Shown here piece by piece: positions 33,001 to 45,000 of a DNA stretch of 64,000 nt. The stretch spans positions 27,643,173 to 27,707,172 of the forward strand of contig NC_092693.1 of assembly GCF_964275005.1 (NCBI RefSeq), in the 5' to 3' direction. The notes under the pieces are model-generated. The model made no database searches. It saw nothing but the letters and a program-made list of their open reading frames with translations, and was not told where the DNA came from. The translations under genes were made by a program, and so were the position numbers. Origin of the DNA: Diadema setosum. Taxonomy: Eukaryota; Echinodermata; Echinoidea; Diadematoida; Diadematidae. Each line of letters opens with the position of its first letter. The first letter of the stretch is position 1.

Positions 33001-36000
33001 GTACGATTGTAAAGATCCACAGCATCAGAAGGACACATAGCTGCCGAAGATGATAAAGCAGACTCGCGAATATCCTGCTTGAATGATGATATATCAATAT
33101 CTCGAAGCTTTCTGAAAGATACGTGTTTCGTACCGTTACGATGCCCCATCATGTTGACAGTGATGACGACCGCAGAATGATCCGAAGGGAGACCGGTTTG
33201 AAGGGTGAGACTAGAGACAACATCATCCACCTTCCTGGTCATTACTAAATCCAGTGTGTGCCCCGCGATGTGGGTAGGACCTGCTACATGTTGATGGAAG
33301 CCAAGCGAATCAATGGAAGACATGAATGACTGAGCTTGGACATCCCTGTCATCGTCAACATGAAGATTGAAGTCACCCAGCAGGAGTGGTGCGTTATCCG
33401 CTATTACTGCTGATTCCAGCAGCGTGAGAAATTCCTGCAGGAACATGTTATATGTCAGTTTGTTCCTGGGCGAAGGTGGTGGTCTATAGACGGCGTAGCA
33501 TCTTAAAACCAATGCCGAAGAGAGTCGGATACTGAAATCCATGTGCTCAAAGCTCTTGAAATCAGTCACACCATGCACAGTAACATGAGCTGAGGAGCGA
33601 TGTATCACACCTTCATATCCCTCCTCCTCTGGAGCTTTGTTGTGGGCACTGGAGTAAGGTGTAGTTCGGCAGAGTTGTTTTGATGTCCCCAAAGACGAGT
33701 TCATCTCTTTGGTTTCCTTGAAGCCACGATTCAGTCAACACCAAAACATCAAGGTCGCTCTCTATGATGAGATCATAAATACAAGTCGTCTTTTTAGACA
33801 TCGAACGGGCGTTCCACAATCCAGCGCGGCATTTACGTTGAGTTTGAAAAGTAATTTTGGGAAAAGCCTGACGGCGAAGATTAGGTTTGTCATGACAAAT
33901 AGTTGCATGTAGATTTTTCTCAGCATGCTCGTTTCCAAGGGAAATAACACAAGGTGCAGCATATTTAGCAGCCTTCTGTCCGCCACGGCAGCCTCTCTTT
34001 GTACCGCGAGCAACGTTCAAGTTTTTCCAAAGCTGCCATTCACTGCGTGTGAAAGGCGGGGTATGACCATGAATAGCGACTCTTCTTCCAACATTCAAAA
34101 GAGCTTCACGCGAGTACACAAGTCTAGTCATGGTCAGTGCACACATGATCAAGGCGAAAGTTAATGTTGTAATCAGTGTACATGAAATGGCAGGTGTAAA
34201 GCCTTGGCTTCGACGAAAATTGAAGCAGGTTAAATACATCTTTTTCGATATTGTAAAACCACGAAACCGGTACAAACAGCACCACAACAGTCAAAATATG
34301 CAAACTGTGGTATCATACTCACGAACAGTCATTTACGAACGTATGAAATCAGGATGAAAATGAGAGAAAATTCAGAGCGACAAAGAGGTGCAGCCATGAG
34401 GGAAGGGCGCCACCACAAATTGGGTATACAAACGAAAAAAAAAATGTAGATTCTGAAAGTTTCGGATTTTAGTTACGTTTCTGACGACAGTGATCTGTTT
34501 AAGACACCCGTCACGAGCATGACATCCACGAGTCATACAGCCCACGAGTTATACAGCCCACTAGTTATACAGCCCACGAGTCATACAGCCCACTAGTTAT
34601 ACAGCCCAAGAGCTAGACACAAGTAACCAAGTCTCATGAGCTCGTCATCAAGTAAGATAAGCCCATGAGCTGTACAGTCCACCATCCAGACACTATAGGC
34701 AAATAAGGCCATGAGCTCGACATTATAAGTAAAACAAGGTCCACAAGCTTGACACCAGCCCCCCCCCCCCAAAAAAAAAACCAACAACAACAACAACAAC
34801 AAACAAACCCGACATTACATCACGGGGCTTATTTTGCCTAGTGTCAAGATCGTGGGCTTTATGACTCATAGACCTTGTTTCAATGTCGAACTCGTGTGCT
34901 GTATGTCTCATGGGTGTCAAGCTCGTGGGATGACCCCTCTGTTTCCCCGTACTCTAGAAATCTATACAGTAGACTTGCTAAGGGGGTAAACGCATATTTT
35001 AGTACAAATGTCCTACTTGGCACAGATGTTCCCTCGGACAAATGAAAAATTTTCATCTAAAGAGACAATCTGTATTTATGCAAATAAGCCTTAATTTGCA
35101 TAATTTATGCAAAAATACATATAAAAATTATCAAAAAATATATGTGCATTCAGCAGAAATACCTAATTTGGCAAAAGTATTCTATAGAGTATGTGGAAAC
35201 ATTCCTGCAAAAAATTATTTCATACCTATGTAAATTAACATAAAATCTGCATAATTATGCAAGTTATTGTGCCAAAATCTGCATTTTTGAAAGAATTTCT
35301 AATCTATTAAGCACTGGATCTCGTAGTACAAAGTTTGAACCTGGGATGGATGTTCCTTGGGTCAAAAGCAAATGATTCATCTAAAGAGACAAACTGTCTC
35401 TATGCAAACAACCTGTTATTTGCAAAATATGCATATTAATACCTATACATAGATAATCAGAACAAACAAAAAGCAATCATGTGACAATGCCTTAAATCGG
35501 TTGAACTTGATATCCCCAAAGCTAACAGAATAAGACAATATTCTCTCAACAACACTCTTCTGTTGCTTGAATTGTTCCCATATTATTTAATTAACTCAGG
35601 CATTTTATGCATAAATTATGTAAATAAGTATATAAGACGTAAAGTTTCGAAACATATTGATCTTTAAAATCATTTTACTATCAATATTCCCTCATTGCAT
35701 AAATACTTTGCAGGTTGGGAAAAATAGCACTCGATAGTGACACTCTAGATATGATTATAACTATAGATATAACAGTAGGTCCTACATAGGAATAACACTA
35801 ATATCATGAAAATCGGAACAATATTGCTTACAAAAGGAACTTTTTTTTCCCTTCAAACAGTACACAACTGAGGTCATGGTCAGAAAATGATTACGAAAAA
35901 AGACCCTACCATATAGTGAAAGTGTGAAATCTGATTTTAATTGTATTTTGTAGGCAACCAAGCGAATAAGAGGCTTTTTACGTCAAACTGATTACAAGCT

Positions 36001-39000
36001 TATGCAAACTATGTGGATGCAAGGGTATCTGCACACATTAAGAACTTACAAGCTTGAGTTAGAAACAAAGTTTGTTTCAGAAAAAAAAAAAATCCCTCTG
36101 GCCTCAATATACTACGAGCTGTTATGGCATGGCAACTGTTCTAGGAAATTTATATACAATAACATTGTGATAAGGCAACAATGTATGCAACAATTGTCAT
36201 GTGAACAATATAGGAGATGTTCTTGGTCTCTGACTTAAAATCAGTCAATTTCAACAATAAATCAAAGGAAAATAATATATTCATTGCCATAAAAGAGTAC
36301 ATTACATGACCTCTACAATTACTAGAATGTGATTTATCAAGAGATTGTCACATGCTACTGTTTGCAAGGATCGTAAATGTCATATTCTCCCTGGTTGTGA
36401 TTGTTTTCCCTTGGGATAATATAACTCCCTGGCGGTCCTACAAATATTATATTCCACCACATACCAGCTAATACCTGTATAGATGATCATGACCTACATG
36501 ATCTTGAAGCTTTTTAAAAAAATAATTATGTTAACTGGTTTTGTGTAAAGACGTCAGAGGTTAAAATAAAAAAAAATACACAGTTAAAAATGTAAAAGGT
36601 AAGAATGTCAGAGGTTATTCCGTGCATCAAGATTAACTGTCATGTGACCCATATACTAAATGCAATGACAGTGATGACTATACTATGTCACTGAATGCCA
36701 TGTCCTTTCCTACTTATCAAGAGGAAATAAAAACACTTAACATTTTTTTTTGTCGATAATCAACAAGGGAATCACTGTCAGGTAGAACATGCACAAATAT
36801 GTACTAAGTTTCATGATACCTTGATTCACAAGAAAAAGTGAAATATAGCACTTTCATTAGAGCTTTGACCTTTTGCCAGGAAATTTCCCTGAGAATCTCA
36901 ATTAGGTATAGCTAATACATGTACATCGAAAAAAAATTCTACATGCATTGCATAAATATGAGGGAAATAGTGAAATTTTAAGGGCCCAGTTGACCTTGAT
37001 CTTTGACCCCTGACCTTTGACAAATGACCCCTAAATCCCTAGAATATTCCTGCCAGTACCAAGTTCCATGAAGATAGAAAAAAGTGAAATTTTAACATTT
37101 TCACCTGACCTTTGACCTTTGATCTCTTGATCTAAAACTCTCTGGAGAATCTTACTTTGGTGCAGTCACTAAGTTTCAAGAAATTACCTCCAGACATTGT
37201 ATAGATATGGGGGAAATAATGAAATTTTGAGCATTTACCTTGAACTTTTTGACCTTTCACCTCTTTGCCGATTTTACTTAAAAACTGCTTAATTAATTGC
37301 CCCATCATACGTCATCCTTGGACCAAGTTTGGTGAAATTTGCTTAATCCAGTCTGAATTATCTCATAAACTGATACAATTTGTTAAGTCGACCTTGACCA
37401 TTGACATCTGGTACATTCGGGTGTTAATATGCGTAATATGCTAATTAGGTGGTATTTCCATAGAGAAGTAGTGTTTTGATATTACAAACCGTTTCCATTC
37501 GACAAAAGGATGTGCATACTACTTTGGTAGTTTTATCATAAAATGCAGTTCTTAGACTGTGAGAAAAACTTTAAAAATAGTGTTTTTAATTTACGTTCTT
37601 TAGTAATTTATTATGTAAATTAGGTGGTAATGATAGTTCAAGTATTCAAATTCTTTTCTCATTTTGTTTCATAGAGTGTTTACAACGGGTAAGATATATC
37701 TATAGGAAGAGATTTAAGGGGGTTTTAATTGTTTACAAATCAATTTGCATTTAACTTGCATAATTATGCAAATTTTATGTTTATTTACATAGGTATGAAA
37801 TCAATTTTTGCAGGAATTGTTTTCACATATTCTATAGAATACTTCTACCAAATTAGGTATTTCTGCTGGACGCACATATATTTTTTAATAATTTTTATAT
37901 GTATTTTGCATAAATTATGCGAATTAAGGGTTATTTGCATAGATACAGATTGTCTCTTTAGACGAAAATTTTTCATTTGCCCTAGGGAACATCTGTGCCA
38001 AGTAAGACATTTGTACTATAAAATGCAGCGATCGCCCCTTTTTTCGCCCTTAGCAAGCCTACTAATACCCAATGCGGAAATTGAAGTTACTGGTCTAGAC
38101 GAAAGAACCCAACCATCGCAAGATGCCAAGATAACTACTGAACTCCCTACTGTTTACAGTTTTTTTTTTTTTAGTTAAAATACAGGCATTTAATGTTCTC
38201 ACTACTGTTGCACCCTGTTATCTTACATGGACCCTATCTAATAGTGTAATAAAACATAAACAAGGTCCATTTTCAATAATCCTTTCTTTTCTCCCAGTTT
38301 TCGTAATGCTTCTTCAAGCTTCTAATCTCCGAGTGGTAGCCAGGGCACAAAATATCGCTACCGTCATCAAAATCCTGACTCTTCTTCACATCATAGCTTT
38401 GGGACTTTACGACATTGCAGTAGGTAGGTTTTGATATCAATTGGCTTTTGAAGTCACTGTTCAGTTTTATAAGTTTTGGAAGATGTGCTGGGTGGTTTTT
38501 TTTTTTCCACTCATATTTTTGTGCCTAATATTCACAAGGACAATTTTTTTTTTTTAATTCTAGAATGAAATTTCTGCTTTAAGAAAAATGAAAGACAAAA
38601 AGTACAAAACAAAATACAGGTTTGAATTGCGTGATTGATATCAAAGTTACTAAAATTTAGATATTAATTGCAAAAATGAAGCATAAGCTAGCTGATCTAT
38701 CATGTATCTGTGTGGAGTCTTTGTGTAATGTACTACAGATACCCTTGTCTTGGTGACGGTTTTTCACAGTATAGAGATTACTCTGTCTTTCAGACGCTCA
38801 CCTATGAGATTGCAATAATCTTTGTAATATTTTCACACTCCATTGATCTTGCAGACGGTCCGGGATATCTGGCTGTCGATAAGTCTTTTGAGGGATCTTC
38901 TACTGATGTCTTTTCGTATGGGATGGCCTTCTATCAAGGAATGTTTGCCTTTGAAGGATGGTAATCAATAACTCATCACCAAGTCATCAATGCAAAGACT

Positions 39001-42000
39001 ACATTTCATTTGGACCTGGAATGGAATGACACGATGTACCTGTACAAAGTTTCGAAGCCTTATTCAGAACTTGAAATTGAATGAATTCTTCTGGTATCAT
39101 TTTTGTTTTGTCAACAGTCAAGCGGCATCATAACTTCTTGATGCTGTTTGCAAATCGGCTTCTGATTATACCGATCTGTTGTGAATTCTGTCAGGTAACT
39201 AATTACTGACAGTTGTCACTAGCAAACGGTACCAATGAGACACCTCGGGCAACACGAACTGGTATTAAGAGACATGCACTTGTTTATGTGGATTAAGTGA
39301 ATCAATACTTTTAGTATGTCGTAGTAAATTCCGTTAATAATTTCTTTATCTAGTCGCATATTCAATACGTGACGTCACAAACTGCAACAGTCTTCTCATC
39401 CAGCGATGGCAACACAAAAACTTTAAAACGTCATAACCTTTGAACGGATTGTCCAATTTCCCTTAAAGTGTCACTAATGCGTACTACACTGTACTAATAT
39501 TGCTGCATTCACTCAATCCACGTTGTATATTTGGGTGGGCTTGTCCTTTGACCCTTGGTTAACGTGAAGATCTCGGCCAAGGCAACTCGCCTCCAGTGAA
39601 TAACTCAGCCGAACGTAGTGATCTGCGGGTGATAGATTTCTCTCGGCACTGCTCGGAATCTTTCTTTCTGTAAGTTTTAAGAGTAGATGATAACCGGTGT
39701 ATATACCACAAGTACCAATCTCATTACCCTACAAATACTGAGTAAAAGAATGCCACCCCCCCCCAAAAAAAAACAACCCAACAGCAACAACAATTCCAAC
39801 AAACAAGGTTAAATGGAAACTTGCCCCCAAAACAGGTAGGCTACGTTTGGATTGGGCAGAACACATCATTGAAGTTTAAGAACAAAATCAGACATTCGGT
39901 TCAAAAGTTATGAATTTGTAAGGTCTCACATGGGCTCGGAACTTTCCAACAGATTGTCCGATTTTCCTCAAGCTGTTAGTAATATGTTCCACTGTCATTG
40001 CTTTATTTGCTCAATACACGTTTGTATTTGGACTTTGATCTCCTTTTCATTATTTTTTCGGTTACAGCTCGTTATTCCGAAGGCTCTTTATTCCGAAGAT
40101 TCGTTATTCCGAAGGTTCATTGTTCCGAATTTCATTTTCGGATTAACGAATCTTCGGAATAACGAACCTTCGGGATAACTCCACAAATGTTAGGATTAAT
40201 GAACAATTTTTCATTTTCGGATTAACGAACCTCTAGGTATAGGGAATTTGTTTGTTTCGGATTAACGACCCTGCGAAATAACGATCCTTCGGAATAGCGA
40301 ACCTTCGGAATAACGAACAGCACCCATTTTTCAATGCCTGTAACGAAATGGCAAACATCATTCCCAAAAAGACATCAGAAATGAGATGCATTAAACGGTT
40401 TTCCTCTTTTATTTCTCCGAGACTTAAATTCTAAACTCCTCAATATCATTTCTTTATTTGCAAAGAGAGCATGAATGATACAGCTTTTGCCAATGACTGT
40501 CAAAACTCATGTTTTCGTCGTCACTTTAATTTTCATACGGTGCTCAAACATGTACAGTACCGCATAATATCTAGTGCCATTTGTATGGAAATGAAAGGAT
40601 TATTCTGATGTCATTAATGAATTCATACAGGGGAAGTCCAGGCAATTTTCATAATAAGCCAATCTGGGGTTAGCTCATGGGCACATCGGTACAAATGACC
40701 ATTCTTTTTTCTAAGTTGGTTAGAGGCACTTCAGTAGTTTCCAGAGCGACATACGTGTAATGCATAAGCCATACGTGTGTTTATGGGATTCATCAATCCT
40801 GTTCAAATCAAACAAAGAATGAACTTTCGTAGACCAGATGACAAAAATGATCCGTCAATTAACATTTGGGAAATTATCCATTTCATTATTTTTCAATAAA
40901 TGTATAAACATTTCTTTCTATTGATATTGCCAAATACCACTTTTGCTTTGAGGGTCAACAAGTTAGTATCGGCTGTGAAGTGGTCAGCCTTGCTTGTGTG
41001 CTTCCTTTGGAATGTGTCGAATGTGGCTGCATGTTTAATTCCTTGAGATGATTGATAATACGTAGCAAAGCATTGCTAGCTTAATGATAGGGTGTTAATC
41101 GCCAGGACGGTGATGATTACGATGACCATGATATACTATCATGATTCATTTTCTTTCATTTCTCACTCCTATCTCAAGTTTTTCATTCTAATATCAGTAT
41201 CGAGACACTGGGTAAACAGACACAGTTAGACAGTCCTTTAAATTGCAAAGACGTATATGAGAAGACAATACACAAATGTATGAAAGTTATAAGATAATCT
41301 ATATAGAGTAACTTATTTTGACTTTTTTTTAGCATGACACTATACAGGAGAGCTATACAAAATGTTTCGATCCAATAAGTAGAACTTAACGAAATAATTA
41401 CTCCGTCATTCCTTGTTTCTTTCAGGAACACTTTATCCTATTCAATGGAAGAGATGAAAGAGCCGGCTAAGTGAGTTCTGATGCTGCTTTCTCGTAACAT
41501 AAATATTATGGCTTTATCTAACTTTTTTTTAAAGCAAATTTTTTAAACAAAGGACGTGATGTACATAATGCCAACTTTTATTCTTGAACATTTCATTGAA
41601 ACACACTGAACTGAAATTTCGTGGTGCCGATTGGACGCAATAAACGATTGATTTATCATGTCTTCAAAATATCGTAAGTGCGGATTTGGTATTACTGTTA
41701 TTACAGCTTAATATTTCAGCTGATGTTCATGTCATCAACTCAGAGCTGTTTCATTGTTTATGGAAAAAGAAACGATTTTAAAACCATGTTAGTTGTCATT
41801 AACCTAGCAACTATACAAACCGATCTTACCACTAAAGTCATCATCGCGAGGTTATTACAATACACGCCATAAAAATCGATACGACGGATCTGAGGTAGCT
41901 TTTAAATTTTAGGCAGGTTGAAATAGAGACGTAATTAATGTGACCATCCTATATATATCAATGCTTTCTTTAAAGGGGATGGATAGTAACTGAACAGTGG

Positions 42001-45000
42001 GAATCAGTGGGAATGCAGGGGGATGATTGTCCCAATCCTTGTGGGATTCATTTAAGAGTACAAGTGTGCACTTTAATGCCCCGTTACTGTACAGGCAGGC
42101 CAACATGGAAACATTAAACTGCACTTTACTTGAATATGAGACCATTCTGAAGCAAACAATTTTCACACAACAATAGACCTATAATGTACTCTTAAATGAA
42201 TCCCACAAGAATTGGTACAGTCATCCCCCAACATTCCCACTGATTCTCTGATCAGTTACTAGCCATCTCCTTTAACAATGACGTTTTGCGCCAGAAATGT
42301 CGAATTTTTAAATTCCAGAACTATCCCATGTAGATTTCAGTAGAGATAAAACACGTTTATGTTTAAGCGTTCTTTAAAATTCATACACGTTCAGCGTAAT
42401 TAACTGCACAATAGACCGCTAAAACTCCGGCCATAATTATTTGAAGTTTTATGAAATACCGTGAAGATTACTGTCTTTGTTGAAGGATGCTTCAACAATT
42501 TGTGCAACGAAACTGATATACCTCTTCTAACCAACGTTATCTGCAGAACCCTTCCTCGTGCTATCGCTATCGCCATGCCGACTGTGACGATTCTGTACAT
42601 TCTGACAAACATCGCCTACTATAGTGTGCTATCGCCAGATGTTGTCCTCCAGTCAGAAGCTGTGGCGCTTGTGAGTCTGCAACGGAGAACGAGCCTTTTT
42701 TTAATCAGTTGGGATTTTAGAATCTTGTCTAACTGCAAGATCTTTTGTATCATCTATTACTGGTACCTCGATGTGCATGAACGTCATCGCAGTATGAATG
42801 ACTCAAATAAATGAGCTTTGATAATAACAAATACTTTGGGTGGGTTTATTCATGTTGCCAATCCTTGTGTTCGGTAAATTGTACAGATGACGTCAGATAA
42901 CCAGGTACACGAAGTATGGACATTTACTTCAAGTTCACATTTTAGGCGTGTGAAGTATAGTACAGAATTGAGCAGCTTTCGACAGTTTGTTTGTTACTGC
43001 TTCACTGGCTCCTTTACCCAAGCGAAGAGACTTTCTCAAGTGCGGGACGCGAGCCTTTTCAAAGCCCTTCAGCTGTAGTGATTGCAGAGGGTGGTTACCT
43101 GAGACTAGTCAAGCCCTAGCTAAAGCCAAGACCCAGCAATAGTCCAGAGGCTATCTAGCTCTACGCTCTCGAATGGCAGTGCTAGTGACAGCGTGAAGAC
43201 CTTTGCAAAAAGGTTATGATAGGGGCCTACTAGCCGAACGATTACCAGTGTCGAGATGGAGTGTGGTCATAGAAAAAGAAGTCCCTGAAATTTCATGTGT
43301 ACTAGTCAGTACTCGAAATCCTTCTCGTTCTCCAAACAGAGCTTCTCGGCGTTTCACAGCCAGATCTTCGGCTGGTTAACACCATTCCTCATTTGCTGTG
43401 CAGCCTTTGGAACGGCGAATGGGATATGCTACACATTCTCCAGGTATGTCTTAGTCCGGCTATGCCTTACCTAACCCCAGTCAGGCATGTCACTCCTCAT
43501 ACAGTGCACTCCCGTTACAACGAACACGGTTATAACGAAATTTCGTTATAACGAAGTAATACTTCTGGTCCCAAAATCATCGCCATTAAAGTCTATGGTA
43601 CAAAATTCGCTTATAACGAACACGGTTATAGCGAAATTTTCGTTATAACGAAGTCTTTTCCGAGCACCACTGACAAAGAAAAACAAAAGGAATGTGCTCC
43701 GTTATAACGAAATGCGGATCGCTTTCGAAAATACACAAGACATTTACAGCGTCTCTGCATGGGCGAACGCGTCACATCACTGTGTGTTCGCTTGGTGTGT
43801 CACGCACAGTTTCCGAGGGGAACTTGCGTTATTGTAATGCAATAATCTGAAATTGATTAACTATTTGTTTTGTTGTTTACATAGCTTTCCAGTGTATGAC
43901 GAGTATTCAACAAACAGAATGTCATATATGAGTGGCTTCCTTGCGTTTCGTTATATATTGTATTTGTTCGGTTATAACGAAATTTCGTTATTACGAAAGA
44001 AAACCGCCGGTCCCGAGCATTTCGTTATAACGGGAGTGCACTGTATTTGTTTCGACATCACCGTAATCACGTTATCACATTAAGGAGCTGGATAGAAACC
44101 AGTTCATGCTGACTGAACCATGATGTATATAGAAGGTGAAAAGACTCTTGGAGATAGTGACAGAGAACGTGGCCAGAACGTACATGGAGTGAATCTGTCT
44201 CGGAGCGTTGCATACCTTGTATATTTTGAAGTATGCACATGCTTCATAATTCCAACGGTGTCGTCACACACCTTACTTACAGACATCCCTCAATAAGACT
44301 ACTCACTCATTGCACTTGAAAGTATGTGATAACAATCTGTATACATTGTATTATGCAACGATCAATCAGCAATGCTAGCAAAATGAAAAGCAAGGGAATT
44401 CGAACCTATTAATGAAAATGCCGGGACTCTTTGTGTTATTTTTTTCTCAAAACTGCGTAGATTTACTGCATTAACATTCGCCTTTCAAGAAAAAAAAAAG
44501 AAGAAAGACTATTCAATGACATGTGACTTGTGTAGTGTGGCCAAGGAAATAAGTTGTATTCTTTTGATGTCATGAAGTTATCCAATAGTGAATAAAATTA
44601 GAAGCATTAAAAATCGAATGGGGCCAGACAAGGGCCAAAAACACACGTGATAATGATATTGTGTGGTACTCTGAAACAGGATGACGGTGGCCCTTGGACG
44701 GGAAGGCCACATGCCGGGAGTGTTGGGTATGGTGAGTCCTGACACCCTTTCACCAAATGCGGCGCTCTTTCTCATGGTAAGAAATGTTTGAATGATGTGA
44801 ATAATGATGATAAAATGAAATAGCAATTAATGATCACCACTGTAAGACGTGGTCACATTTTAGTCTGCGAACTATTTTCCTACATGACCCCATCACCGTC
44901 TGCTAGCTGGCAACACCCCCAACTCTTCTAAAGAGCAAGAATTAGCGAATTCCACACTGTCAGGAAGATATGTATATGTTGTTTTGTTTGTAGAGTACCA

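Noticed and set aside
34593..34920. Minus-strand ORFs with poly-Leu/Val/Gly runs
   Set aside because: They are translations of the CAA, A and C homopolymer tract in the middle of the CACGAG hairpin.
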